Translations under genes and position numbers: made by a program | In this document: positions 1 through 12,200 of the stretch, one piece after another | Position numbering within the stretch: the first letter of the stretch is position 1 | Layout of the letters: every line of letters begins with the position of its first letter | Notes under the pieces: generated by a model | What the model was told of the DNA's origin: nothing | Seen by the model: the letters and a program-made list of their open reading frames with translations, nothing else | Database searches by the model: none | Source of the DNA: Gonapodya sp. JEL0774 | Lineage: Eukaryota; Monoblepharomycota; Monoblepharidomycetes; Monoblepharidales; Gonapodyaceae | Length of the DNA stretch: 53,987 nucleotides | Reading direction: 5' to 3' | NCBI GenBank assembly: GCA_027604505.1 | Contig: JADIIX010000147.1 | Coordinates: 1 to 53,987 of the forward strand

Positions 1-820
1 ACTGTATTCGAGTTCAGACATACATACATTGAGTTTCGGGACAGAAACCCACCGGTTCCGCCGCGAACCACCACATTGTGAAACTGGAGCAAGACCTGCA
101 GCAGCCCCACCAGCACTCTCTGATGGGCCAAGATGCTGTGGATTGACAGGTACCACAATTGGCTTGGTTCTTGCAAACCCCAACTTGCGTCTTTGATTCC
201 TTGCAATACGTAGCTTGCGTCCATGATTTCTTGAAAGTTGCAACTCATGAACCTTGTCTCCCATATTTCCACATACAGTGTTCCCTTGTTTCATCCCAAG
301 CATCACACAGTGACAAACCACAGCAGTAATTTTGGGAGTCTTCAGGCCATCAGGTGCCGATACAGTGGTGGAGAGGTCATCATCTTCTCCAATCAAACTT
401 GGCGGAATGTTGTGAAATTTAAGAACATTCCCATCATCAAATCGCCATCCTCCTTGACTTGGATCGCATACAAGCACCAAGTTTCTTCCATCTCTGGAAA
501 GACCTAGTTTGCAGAGTTTTGTTCCTAAAATAGCATCTTCAAGCTGTCCTGCCTTCATCAGACGCAGTGCAGAAGGACAAAGCGTAGCCATTGCCTTTGC
601 AAGTGTTGGGATCCCACTTGGATGGCACATGGCATTATTAATGTGGTCATGCTCATGTGGCTCTGACAAACTTGACTCCACTGCATACTCAGAGGGAGTG
701 TCACCCACAAGGCTGCTGCAGGTACCGCAGCAATCCCCCCTGTGAATTTGATTTAGAATCTTGAGTCGGCAGCAGGAAGAGACCTTTGCTGGTGTTTGAA
801 GGACAGAGCACGCTTGGTGT
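1..820 (-). CDS. Unidentified partial ORF running off the left edge
   Basis: Reading the minus strand from about 820 down to 1 there is an uninterrupted frame of about 270 codons that has no stop before the window edge, so its C-terminus lies outside. The frame opens after a TGA near 820; the first in-frame ATG lies in the NNAMCHPSG stretch near 630. The part before it is Cys-rich (RGDCCGTCSSL), the middle is acidic (PSLIGEDDDLS) and the last third is basic (RKLRIARNQRRKLGF). I recognise no family. Base composition resembles the repeat-rich right end more than the gene-dense middle, so a transposon-borne ORF is a reasonable alternative to a host gene. Short plus-strand ORFs over the same bases look like shadows. 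Confidence 0.4.
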
Positions 821-1317
821 AGTTGTCAGCAGCAGCACCTGTGATACTAATGAAGCACTTACATGATTTTGATCTCATATAGTTGTTGTTTCTCTCAGTT
901 ATGCAAAAGTTGGATTCTGGAAGGGAGTTGGTCCGCTTTTATGTGGGATCTTCGCGGGGCTGTGCAGCACTCACCGCCACACAGGCTGAATGTGGCGGTG
1001 ATGTGTGGCTTTTCACCGAGATCAGCAAGATCGCTGAGCCGGGCACAGCCAGGCCGCCGAGGACTAAGCTAAGCACAAGAGTAGCGCCGGTAAGTAATAT
1101 AAAAAGACTGCCTCCCTCATTCCAACCACTCATTCGCTATTCAGTGGCTCTCACGTCTAATTCTTTCATTCATTGTAGGACTTGCTACTATGGCTTCACT
1201 CGAACTCTGTCCGTATTATGCCGGGCTGCATCCTCCAGCGAGGCAGCAACAACTCGCTCACGCTCACCATATCCCATGACTCCATTTTTGTTCGTTTCTT
1301 TTGCATGACTAGCCGCA
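821..1317. other. Intergenic / 5' leader region
   Basis: No convincing gene. There is a good plus-strand donor-acceptor pair (GTAAGTAATATA at about 1090, ATTGTAG at about 1180), which could be an intron in the 5' untranslated region of the next gene. A 29-codon ORF beginning MASLELCPYY follows the acceptor and ends before the ATG at 1318; it could be an upstream ORF. A minus-strand ORF here (939-1133) is hydrophobic but has no independent support. Confidence 0.35.
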
Positions 1318-2466
1318 ATGCGTAACAGAGTTCGAGGGCTCTGGAGCATGTCTCCCACTCGGCGACGCAATAGCGCAGTCCCTCCAGCCAACACCCCAAG
1401 TCTTCGAAATATGATTGTTCGTTTTATGGGAATTGTCGTTCTTGGCGTCATCATGACCGTAAGTTATATAATTCAGGTTGTTGGCGATTTTGTTTCCATC
1501 ACAACTTGAACTGAGGCAGCATCCTTCAAAGCATGGGATGGTCTTCCCTTTTCAAGCGGATCAAGGACGTTTTGAGCCATCTTCCCCTCGGCAGCTCCCA
1601 ATGTCAATATCTAATACCCCAATCAACCTGGTCGCTCCAGCTGGAGAGCCTCCCGAGTGCAAGTTCTGACTCTCTAATTCAGTTAGCTTTCCCAACGCTT
1701 ACTTTGAATTCTAATCACAGCTTTCGAGGATCAGATATGGCGAAGACTCGATCGGCTTCAAGCTACTGATACACGACTCACTACTGGCGAGCCATACTCT
1801 CGAAAACTGCCGGACAGCGGCTCAGAATTCGCGGCGAGTTTGAATGCGAACGATCGGATCCAAGAGGATCGCAATGCACCTGATGTATCCTCGGTTGCAT
1901 CTGTGAATAAGAGAACAGGTTTTTCGTTGGACGAGGAAACGTCTGAAATAATGAGAACACAAGGAGCTGGAAGGAGGGACTCTCGTCGAGACGGTTCGCA
2001 GCGGAGGAGCATCTCGCGCAAATTTGTGGAAATTCCCGAGAACTTGGAGCAAATCGTCAGCAAGATAGCAACAAGTCTGCGTGGCAAGGAGACAAAGACA
2101 TCGGGCCTGACACTGAGAATCATTGAAGCCACACCAGGAATAGATGTTGTTGACACTCTTTCTCTCATGAGAGTTCGAAACAAGCTACCAAAGACTGCTG
2201 GGTTTGAAGACGTTCTGAGACCAGAATTTATCAATGTGACAGTGGACATTAATTTTGAGGGAAGTGCTAGACCCTCAAACAAAGACATGGAGAGAATCAT
2301 TCGGACCGGACTCCTCAGCATACTTAATTCAACTCTGAAAACGATAACATCGGGGGCATCACTGGACATTGCGTGCGCGAACTCGCTGATCACCAATAGT
2401 GTCGTGGTACTGGAATTCCAACGCGAAGAGTCTGTGACTGCGTTTGTGCGTACCAGAGCTGCTTAA
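1318..2466 (+). CDS. Single-pass membrane protein of unknown function, three exons
   Basis: Three exons with closed phases: 1318-1458, 1520-1658 and 1721-2466. The ATG at 1318 is followed by a basic, Ser/Arg-rich segment and one hydrophobic helix (MIVRFMGIVVLGVIMT, about residues 32-47), so it is probably anchored near its N-terminus with most of the protein on one side. The middle is polar and low in order; the last 120 residues (from KFVEIPENLEQIVSKIA) have alternating hydrophobic spacing and may form a small alpha/beta domain with SEA-like character, which is only a guess. Intron 1 is GT-AG. Intron 2 keeps the frame only with a GC donor (GCAAGT at 1659) and the acceptor CACAG at 1720. Same strand as the acyltransferase downstream. 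I do not recognise the family. Confidence 0.7.
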
Positions 2467-2534
2467 GAAATATTCATTGATGATTTAAGAATTATCCCGA
2501 ATTAGGTCAAGCTCCCGGTTACTCTCGGCGCAAT

Positions 2535-2771
2535 TCATTTATCAAACAACATAATTGTCGGCGACACACGCGTACAAATATGGGCAATGATAATTATTCT
2601 CTTGTGAGTCAACGGTTTGAATATTACTGTCCTTCGCTTCTCTTTACTGAATTTCGATTTCAGTGCTCTGCTGATCATTGCGCCCGCGGCATGGGCATTT
2701 TCGTCTCCGACTCCGATGAGCTTGTAGGCTGCGACGACGAAGAGATTACCATTTGTTGGATTGAACATTAA
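2535..2771. other. Possible small gene, strand undecided
   Basis: Both strands are open. On plus, ATG 2580 gives eight codons, a well-formed intron (GTGAGT at 2604 to TTTCAG near 2663) and a short second exon ending at 2771, about 43 residues in total. On minus, ATG 2768 opens a 77-codon ORF whose first 36 codons (MFNPTNGNLFVVAAYK...) look protein-like. Neither resembles a family I know. Confidence 0.25.
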
Positions 2772-2944
2772 AATCTGATTAAAAGATCTTTTGCTGTATA
2801 TGTATGTTGAACCAAATACTTATACAGCTGCTGATGAAGGGTCCATTTATACATAAATGTACAATCCACAGATGTTCCCACCCATTGTTGGACTCTTGAC
2901 CCCGCTCGCTCAGAAATCAACTGCAGACTAAGTTAATCGAGTGC

Positions 2945-5910
2945 ATGACTTGGACATCTGATTTTGTAACTTGGTTGGCGAAAGTGAGTGATTGCGCTCT
3001 TCTGTTTTTCGTGACGTGCCCCGTTGAATCAAAATCCTCTCAATGCCCTCATAAAAGTTCGCCATCGCCATCTTCTACAAGGATGTTGTCGTTGTTGGTG
3101 AAGATCACGTACCACGGTCGCGACCCTTGCTCCTGGTGAGTTACAGATGGGGGAGGAGACCGCCACACTTGGACAGCGAACAAGACCATGTACATAGAAA
3201 GCATAGCACAGAAGACTATGAATATCTTTTGCGTTGCGAAAATGAGTTGGATAAACAGTTTTCCCCAATTCATGCTATCCCGTTCGTTTATGCTCTGTTT
3301 CGGTAGCAGCTGACTCTCTCAATCACCACGTCGACATGCAACAGGCATCGACACACTCTAATATGCTTGTTGACCCGCTAGTCCTCATAGCCACTGTTCC
3401 CCGGCCAGACCCCGTCCATGTTTGGGCAAAGGCATCAATTTTGAGTATCTTAATTACTGAATGGTGGGCCAAGTCAGGGCGACAAAATCGAATATCTGCC
3501 GGTCTGGCACCCCGAGATGAAGTGTTCATCACGAGCCTTGAGTACTCACCCTCGATGTTGGGTCTCGTATTTGCATATTTCCGCATTAGCCAGGCTCTTA
3601 CCAGATTCTCATACCCTTCTCCCTAGTTCTCGAAGCCAATAACCGGTGTTATCGCTCGTGAGATTGGACTCCTCCCGGTCAACAGAGGTGTAAAGGACTG
3701 TGGGTACCGGTGGTGGGCTGGCTAACAGGGGATGGATGCAAATTGATGTTTTCAATATTATCACCTCACTTTGATTGCTCGTCTTGTTATAAGCACGAGT
3801 TCATTTGAACCCGCCTTCCTTCCACCACAAACAGATTCCAAACTTTATGCCGCGACATTCGAATGCCTCAATGATAACGGTATGGTTGCGATATTTCCAG
3901 AGGGCACTAGGTGAGTAACAACTATGTGGGGCATTATGACCTGAGGACTTGTATGGGAAATAGGGCGTTCTCAAAAATTCACGTCACCCCAAAACATCCC
4001 CGCTACACATACTTACTCGTGCAGTTACACGCAACCACACATATACTACTTGAAGGATGGCGCCGCATGGGTGAGACTTCTGTGGCTTCTCGCGTCGGTG
4101 GTACCCACTCTGACCTCACTTGCTTGGCTACAAGGCTGCTATGGAACACGCTGCTTCCGTCCTCCGGAGCTGGCAGTCAGCCGCTCAATCCACAAACACT
4201 GCACCACCGCTGCCCTCGCATCCTCCTCTACCAACCGCACCCTCAAGTGAAACGGGTGCAAATAGGAATGGCATTGTAACCGAGGAGGACACCAAGTTAA
4301 TGGACGAAATCGGGTTTAAGGAGAAAACGGGGGCGCTGGTTGTGGTTGGTTTAACTTATGTGCAAAGTGAGTGCCTCCATGTTTCTAGCTCATAGTTTCA
4401 GTCCTTGCGCCGTTCCCACCACTGACATTTTCCACTGTTCTACCAATTGTAACCTTATTTGTAATTTTATCTCGAAAAAGAACAGAAATGGCGTTCGTCT
4501 GTTGTCGTACAATATTCGAAACCAATCGAACCGTCGTCATACCTGCGTGGTGAGCCGAGTGCAACTTGCAGAGTTTGCAAATCTCACTTATTCGTCTTGC
4601 AATCTCTTGTGAATACCTGTACTCGCCCTGAGCAGAGTATTTGAAGGATCCCAAAGCCGCGGTGAAACGACTCACTGCCGATCTGACAAAGAGTATTTTG
4701 AACGTCACCGTAAATGCCCCGACTTGGTGAGTTGTTCTGCCCCATTCACTTCTCTAACATGGTCTCGTGTGTTACGCAAACCCACAATTCAAATTCACTG
4801 ACATTTTTGTGCTATTGGACAATTAAGGGACGACTTGGACGCTGCGAATGCGGCGAGACGGATCCTTTTCCCTTACCCACACCTGCCTCTTAGCCTCTAT
4901 CCTCGTGCCACCCAAGCGCTTGTTGATCTTTTGCGCCTCCATGAGCCTGTCCTGGAGGTAGACACCTGGGATTACGTGAATGGCAAAGCCTCGACTGACC
5001 CGTCCAAGACCCCAAAGACTCTCCCCAGAACTTCCCTGCCATTAGACTTAGCCGACATTCGTGACCGACTTGAAGACTACACTGAGCAGTTAAGATCTCT
5101 CTCACTTGTGGATCTTGACATTCAAGACTTTTCCCCCGACGAGTCAGTTTGGGGCGCAGCGCTTCGGCTTCTTCGGGCCACTTTGGGTTGGCTTCTGGGC
5201 CTCCCCGTGTTTGTGCCTATGCAAATTCTGGCAGCGCCGGTTCAGGTGCCGGCTTATCTTGTGGGGAGGAACGAGAAATTCACGGAAAGCAAGGCGATGA
5301 AGAAGATTGTCGTGGGGGTGATATTGATCCCAATCATGTATGCAATATCGGCATATTGGATTTGGAGGAGACTGCAGGATGTAGGTGATATTCAGTACCA
5401 ATGCCAACATATGAACCCTATAAACGATCCACCGCATGTAATCCTGCAGACTCGCTCCCTCGTATCGTTTATAGTTTCGTTTCCTGTCGTTGTTGCGACG
5501 TATGTTGCACTGTACGATCAAAGGTGAGTCCTTGTTAGCGCGCCATTTTTGTCTCGTATTATATTATAGTTCATCCAACTAAACCACGCGTTGTCACAAT
5601 CTACTTCATACCACTTCATAACTGAAGAGCCGACTCCCTTCGCGCCCTTGTTGGTCGATTTCATCTGCTGTTGGCGCTCACGGGCACACGAACTTCCCGG
5701 ACAGCGTTGGACAACCTTGTCTCCTCCCGTGAGAAGCTGCGACTCGACCTTCAAATTGCAATCAATTTGTATGGCAGCATGCCGCGAGAAGCAATATCGA
5801 CTGTTGCGGTTGACTTTCAGGCCAGGTTTGCGGATTCGGCGCACACACTCCGAGACATTGCTCGGGTGGTTGAGCGCGCGGGACAAGGAAAGGTTACTAG
5901 AGAGGTGTGA
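2945..5910 (+). CDS. Glycerol-3-phosphate / dihydroxyacetone-phosphate acyltransferase (Sct1/Gpt2 type)
   Basis: Catalyses the first acylation of glycerolipid synthesis at the ER. About eleven exons: 2945-2983, 3058-3135, 3345-?, 3627-3687, 3835-3910, 4025-4070, 4135-4366, 4481-4549, 4636-4726, 4828-5523, 5628-5910. Exon 3 carries the catalytic HX4D block (HSNMLVDP); exon 4 has the substrate-binding block (VIAREIGLLPVNR); exon 5 ends in FPEGT, the phosphate-binding motif of the PlsC family, and exon 8 has the YSKPI block. Before HX4D comes FYKDVVVVGEDHVP, matching the family's N-terminal strand. The last two exons carry a long tail with two or three membrane spans (LGWLLGLPVFVPMQILAAPV, VVGVILIPIMYAISAYWIW, LVSFIVSFPVVVATYVALY), as in yeast Sct1/Gpt2. 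The donor ending exon 3 is unresolved: the likeliest is GTATTT near 3570, which leaves an unusual insertion of about 40 residues after WAKAS. Confidence 0.9.
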
Positions 5911-6046
5911 CTGTGTGTATGAGGATGCATCCCGCTCGTTTCGCGACTGACGTTTACATAGCGCATTTGATTGAAACTCGAGTTGTAGCACGAACGTTGC
6001 GATAATTCGAATAAATACTAAGGATAATAACCAGAGTGCTCTCAAA

Positions 6047-6096
6047 GCGTTCATTCCTGAAACAAAGCGTTCAATCCTCGTTTCAGGAATGAACGC
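6047..6096. repeat. Perfect 17-bp inverted repeat (hairpin)
   Basis: GCGTTCATTCCTGAAAC (6047-6063) and its exact reverse complement (6080-6096) flank a 16-base spacer. The spacer begins with an imperfect direct copy of the left arm (AGCGTTCAATCCT). It lies between the acyltransferase stop (5910) and the next ATG (6129), where it could be a 3'-end hairpin or a mobile-element footprint. Confidence 0.85.
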
Positions 6097-6128
6097 CACT
6101 CGGAGCGGGAGGTACGGACAGGGCCCTC

Positions 6129-8899
6129 ATGAAAGTCGGTGTCGGTGCCACGGTACATTTTGGAGCAGAGCGGTGCAAAATTCTCGCGCAAAGAGCCATC
6201 CTGTGGATGGAAGACGCGACAGAGCATCTCCGGAAGGATTCAGGTGTCATGGTGGACCTGGGACTGGAGTTCGACATTCGGAATACCAGCTCCAGAGAAG
6301 GATTGGGAGGACTGTCCGGTACCGGGGAAAAAACAAACTTCCAAATGAATGGCGGAGTCAACAAGGGAGGGGAGGCGGGAGGAGTTGCAAAAGTGATGGT
6401 TCGACGGAGTGTCATCGGCGCCGCGGCATCTGCTGGGAAGAAAGCAGCCGCGAAAGAGGACAAGGTCACAAATAGAGGACCTGCACTCCATGCAATCAAC
6501 GTTGCAGCGGGCGCAGAGACGATGGAGCTCAGTAACGCTGCAATCCCAGCTGATGCCGCACTGGTCGGGAAGATCGCCACAGACAACCTCCGCACACCCC
6601 CTTCCGCGCATATGGCAAACCCGCCTACTCGGACACTATCCCTGCATATACCGCAGACGCAACGGACACCTGTGCCGATACGAAGCGGAACCGCAGGAAG
6701 CACCCTTCGACTAGGGGATCCTATTCTGTCCCCTGCGTTCGTCCCCCGACCGTGGATGGCTCACGAAGTCCTCGGTCGACCTCCTCCAGGGAAATCCATA
6801 TCTACTGCTGGTCCCAAATCCGGGCAACTGGGCAAACCCAAGAATGTGGATGTCCCGCCCACATCTCCAACGTCTCCAGTGTCCCCCGCCAACTCGATCG
6901 TCTTTCCTACAGTTACATTGACATCCAAATCTACGTCACTAAATTCCACCCTTCCCACGCCCACACCGGCGGTTCCTACCACCTCAGTCTCCCCCGAAAA
7001 TCTCATCTGTTCACCGGCCACATTTACGTCGCTACCTGCCTCTTCCACTCCAACTCAAACAAGTGCTGTTGAGGCCGATTTATCTGATTCCGACTCGGAC
7101 GACGACTTGGAGAAAGAAAGAATGACCCCCCATTCTTTAGAAGTGAACAGCATGGGCGTGGCCACACCAGGAGCACTTTCCACTGTGCACGACGACAGCA
7201 CCAAGCGACAAGTATCAGAAACTCCTCGAATTCCGCTTGCCTCTAAGAAACCCATCATAGCCGTCCCAGGTATACCCATCTATCCCAATACTCCAAACCA
7301 AAAGTACCCTCTCCCTGCGCGATCCGCCTCCCACAAGGACCCACAACAACATCGTTGGTTTCAACTCCTTAACGGCCGCGGCCGAAAGTCTTTTGTAATA
7401 GTCTTGCTGGCGGCCGTTATCGGCCTGGTCACTGGAATAGCAGTCGGAGTTGGAAGGGGAAAGTGAGTTGCATTGAGATTCGATCTTGCAGGAATTGGGT
7501 GGGAGAGTTTCTGAGCACAGACAAAGAAAGCAGATAGGGATGTAGATAGCACCCTACCAGAATTGTGTTGGTGCACGTGGGATTCACATGATGCTCACTT
7601 TCTTGTTCACTTCCGAAGTGCTGGTTCTGCCAATCTCGCCGCTGTGGTCGGGTTCACCACCTCTACCACCTCTACCGTCTCTGCAACATTCGTATCACCG
7701 ACCCCTCTCGCCACAGCACCCCCTACTAGCGTGTCAGTGATTCCAGCCACAAGCAACAGCACATTGCCGAGAAGTGCAAATATATATGATTGTGGAACAG
7801 GAGGCCTCGTCGGTGAGTCAGGCAGAAGTGGGTGGGGGCCAGGCTGGATAGACGAGAGAATGGCACACGAGGCAAAAGTTTCGTTGGCACATAACTAGTC
7901 GAGTATGACACAGCAGCCATTCCGCCTAACTGCGTGAATCATGTAAAATGCATGCACGCGAGCACCGCAAGAGCGTTGAAGCGATGTTTGCAATCTTGCT
8001 ATTCTTGATTTCGTGTCTCGCATCCTCACTGGTCATTACAACCCACACAAACTCTTGCAGCTCTAACTTTCAACGGCGGCATTTCTCCAAACAACGTCGC
8101 TCTCCGAAACTTGCTTGCAAAATACAATGCTACCGCCACTTTTTTTCTCGTTGCGAAGACGAACTGGACCGACCTATCAGTACATGGGGATACAGTCAAA
8201 GCCATAGTGCAGGAGGGTCACCAGGTGGCGAGCATGGGGTGGTGAGTCCGCGGGCTTATAAGTTTGGTCTACCTGTTTATGTGTCGGTAATGATATTTTC
8301 AAAAAGGTCTCACTGCAACTTTGTGACGGGTGGATGTAACTTAACACTCGAGATCGACTCTGCCACTACGCTGATAGGGGACATCCTGGGGGGAAAGAAG
8401 CCCACATACTTTCGATTTCCATACAATAGTTCTACTGCCGAGGTTGGTCGCGAGTTCATATCTGTTCGAGTTTGAGTGACACATGTTTCTTCACTGCCCC
8501 TGCGCAATAGGCTACCCAATACCTTCTCTCTCGCTCCTATAAAATTGTGACATCATCCATTGATACGCGCGATCTGGAGCAATACCCCCCTATTTATAGT
8601 GCCAATGCGACCGCCTCAGACCTTGTACCTGGATATCCTACTGATACTGAGGTTGTGTCTTCAGTGCTGGCTACTGGGACTCTGAGCGTAAATAGTTACG
8701 TGGTGCAGATGTATGAGACTGTTCCAGGTTTCGAGGAGAATGTGGAGGGAGTATTGCAGGAGGTTGTGGCGAAGGGCTACGTGTTTGTGACTGGTGAGTT
8801 AAGGGCACGATTAAGCTCCGACAGTCCGCCTGACACACGAAATATTTCTTTAAAAAAGTTGCACAATGTTTTGGAGATCCCAGTGGAGGCTACTCGTAA
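6129..8899 (+). CDS. Type II membrane protein with degenerate polysaccharide-deacetylase (NodB) domain
   Basis: Six exons close in phase (about 722 residues): 6129-7462, 7619-7812, 8061-8241, 8307-8442, 8511-8793, 8859-8899. Exon 1 encodes a 420-residue Pro/Ser/Thr-rich, presumably cytoplasmic region with an acidic cluster (DSDSDDDLEKE), then one membrane span (SFVIVLLAAVIGLVTGIAVGV). A Ser/Thr stalk and CGTGGLV lead into VALTFNGG. The NodB fold is recognisable: ALTF at the start, HQVASMGWSH, YFRFPY, IDTRD and the C-terminal YVFVTVAQCFG. The residues that make it an enzyme are missing: TFDDGP reads TFNGGI (no catalytic Asp), the first metal-binding His of the HxxxH motif reads Met (ASMGWSH), and the HD of motif 5 reads QMYE. 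True deacetylases act on chitin in the wall; this one is more likely a binding or structural protein. Intron 2 is long (248 bp) but needs no extra exon. Confidence 0.85.
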
Positions 8900-9213
8900 C
8901 ATCCGGTTTGTGGAAACGCTTTCGAGCATTTTGGAGGCGCTGTTACAGGAAACGCATCTTGCAGTCACCGTGAATGTGTCGCTAGATAAGCTTTATTAAT
9001 TTCTCCAAATACTTTGGATTTCAGACAAACTGCTAATTTTTGTGTTTTGGACGGTGTCTGAGCCAAAGGGAGAGCGCCATTTTGTACACCGCATATATCT
9101 TTGTAAATGAATCTTAGTCGACTCGAAATTATCAAGAAGGAAGTGTTTTGCGATTCCTGGAGATTCAAACCATCTGCTTGGTTAGGCCATATTTGTTTCA
9201 AGGTTCGGACTAT
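8900..9213. other. Convergent intergenic gap
   Basis: The 3' ends of the deacetylase-like gene and the minus-strand NYN gene face each other. AT-rich; nothing beyond presumed polyadenylation regions is visible. Confidence 0.5.
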
Positions 9214-12200
9214 TCATCCGAAAGCGTACAGAGACATGTCCACCAGCAATCGATCATCAAGGTTGTTCTCAAGATCACGATTGGTCTCCTTGTCCTCCAA
9301 TTGAGAGACGCTACAGGTCTGATCTGCGAGGGCAATCATGAGATATGGCCAATCCTCACCCCAACACGTTTTCGACGTCACCAGCCCTGTGTTTCCATGA
9401 CCGTGGTTTGCAGAGTTGCTGAAAAGTCCATTTGAATCTGATGCTACATCATCTTCCCATGAGTGACGATCAGTCAATGCATTGACTTCTTCACTAGTGG
9501 CAGGGAGGAAGTGATTCGTCAGTCCAATGTCTCCTGCAAATTGACCCTGGCCACTGCTAGTGCCAACGCGAATTGGCCTTGAATGGGCCGGCGCAATTGC
9601 TTTGAATAAGCCCTGGAGGACTGACAATGCGCCCGTTGATGACGTCATGGAATTTGGTGATTGCTCGCGCAGGTGTACCACTGTGGAATCGACAACAGAA
9701 GAAAGCGACGTCGAAGATCGTGAATCGCAAACATCACCGTTTGGGGCTTCAGAGTGGAAGTGCGGCTCAACGCTTGAGGGTCGCTTGTGAGTACAAGGGC
9801 CACCTATCGGGCAATGACACTCAGCTGGGATCAGAGCCGATCTGACCGCGGATTCTGCAGTGCTAAGATTCTCAATTTCTTTCAACTGGGCTGCAGTTGT
9901 TCCTGTTGATTCCTCACGAGCTCGAGCCTCTATATTCTGGGGAACCAAATCGTCTGGTTCCGTCGATTCCTGCTTCATGCCAAAAACATCTTTGTGTATC
10001 TTTGAACCTTCGGCAGTCAGGGCTATTCTCCATGGATTACTTCGAGACGTAATTACACCGAGAGATATGCCATATTTGATGTAGTCCTTGAAACTCCGAA
10101 AACCAAGAGCAGATAGCAGGCTACTAATAAACAGGAAGTCATCGTGCTTAAACACCGCCGACTTCGCAGACACCTTTTGAGGAGCCTGAGTGGCGAGAAC
10201 GAAGAGAAGCGGATGAATTGCTGAGGTGGCAGGAGGCGGAATCGACAATTTGGAAGAGTCCCTGCTAGTAACCGCCCAAGTCTCCCTGCAGAATTCGTCC
10301 CACCTGAGCAGCATGATGCCAGTGAGGCGTGCACTTGTTGCGGTAGCTTTCTGTGTCATTCCGAGCTGGATAGTCAAGTGCAGGAGATCAGAGGGAGATC
10401 TTTGAGTGAGCGTCGTCTTGCCACTCCTTTTCTGGGAACTCTGGGAAAGTGATCGCAGAATGAAGAACAGCTCCTGAGCGTCAACAACAGGGTCAACAGA
10501 CTCAATTTGCGAAAGCGATGATCCAGAATTCCCGACAAGCAATGTGATCTCGTGCTGCCTGCGACAAACTTCCCATACCGCATTTGCCAAGGTCTGATAC
10601 TTTGGGGAAAATTGCGAAGCAGCTCTCTTGCCGTACTCGAAAGCAGACAAAGTACTACGACCGCGCGAAGTGAGCCAAACTCGAGTCGATGTTCGATTGA
10701 TGGATTCTAAGCAAAATTCGGACCCTGGTAGTGCCCCGGTATTGAAATGCCTCACTTCCACGTAGCCTCCTTTGCGCGCCAATTCATGCACTAGTGTCAT
10801 TAACTGGAATGCTGGTGTGTTGTCCTTCACGGAGGTTGCCGTCCAACCCTCGTAGCCAAGTTCACACGCACAAAGAAGTGGGAAGATGATGTCCATGTCT
10901 TCCGGAGAAAGAAGGGAAGCAGACGAGTAGTAGCGCGTATGAGGAATTGTATGCACCCTCCCGTGCGACCCTGAAGGATTAGACAAGAAATATGTAGGGT
11001 ATTGGATTAAGATGAAGAAAATCAGGAGTTGGGTTAAGTTGAGACAGGTAGGGGCGATGGGGAACTTCCTACAAGGACACTATCACCCACGAAGTCCGAC
11101 AAGATCCTCCCACACAACCTTCTTGGACACCGCAGTTTTCAATTCATTCGATGCGCGCGTGCTATGACAGAGGGTGATGTCTATTCCCTACCGGTTCAGA
11201 TCGACAAACGTGAATATTTATTTTGGTGAAGGGAACAAACGCCAACTTGCGTGACTCACTTGACTCTCCAGAAACCTTAAGGTGGGCGCGAAATCTCTGT
11301 CACCTGTAACAAGAACAATGCTTATATCCTCGGGATTCCGTCCCCATATCACCTAAACCCCGACGAAGTATGGCTTTTGATTCAAGTACAAACGGATCAT
11401 TTAGATTGGGCACAGCTGAATACCTGATGCATATACTCCACGATCGCTAGGTCAGCCTTGGTACCTTGATCAATATCGACCTTGAGATAGGTGAGAATGA
11501 CCTGTAAGCACTCACTGCTCCTGGTTTGCTTCTTCCGATGTCCACAATCGTCACTCCACTCGTGCTAAGTTCTAATCGCACACTCTCTTTCATGTGCTTG
11601 ACATTGAGAATCGCGTAGATGTGAATAGTGAAGTCTGTGCCTGAGTCGCAGAAGCCAATGACAAAGGAATGCTGATTGAATATGACGACACTCGACCAAC
11701 GCCGGTAGTCTTCTCCTTACAGTTGTGGGGAGCCGAAGCGGAGACGTTATTTCCACATGCCACTAGTCTTCCAGCGTTTGCTTTGGGTGCATATACTAGC
11801 GTTCTAAGGCGTTGCACGACGGTGCTCGCCGTAACGTCTTGCGAGGTCAAAAACCATTCAAAGTATGAACATCGATTGAAAGGTCGAGTCCGAAAAGATA
11901 TAAACGCGAGAATTTTCTTTAATCTCAGATACGCATTCGTCGTAAACTCACTCGTTGGAACCGGAATATTCTCGATATCCCAAAATATCACCCCTTCACT
12001 GATGTCCGATTTGACCCCACTGTTGCGAGCTTTCAAAGCCTGCAATTCGCAAAATCATCATCTAGAGCATCCAACATGGAAGCAATCGTGCGACTCACGG
12101 TTGGGAATTCAAAGCCGGAGAAGCCCTGCACGGCCTTCACCCGTGTCTCTCGCTGCAATCTTTTGACAGGCTTCTCTAAAGTTGCCCGTCCACTTTTCCT

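Noticed and set aside
1758-2396. 212-codon minus-strand ORF
   Set aside because: Antisense to the third exon of the 1318-2466 gene, whose three exons close in phase.
6083-6703. 206-codon minus-strand ORF
   Set aside because: Antisense to exon 1 of the NodB-like gene; its hydrophobic character mirrors the Ala/Gly-rich sense strand.
7813-8060. Micro-exon (EYDTAAIPPNC) inside the long intron of the NodB-like gene
   Set aside because: It cannot be included without breaking phase, whereas direct splicing gives the canonical GGLVALTF junction.
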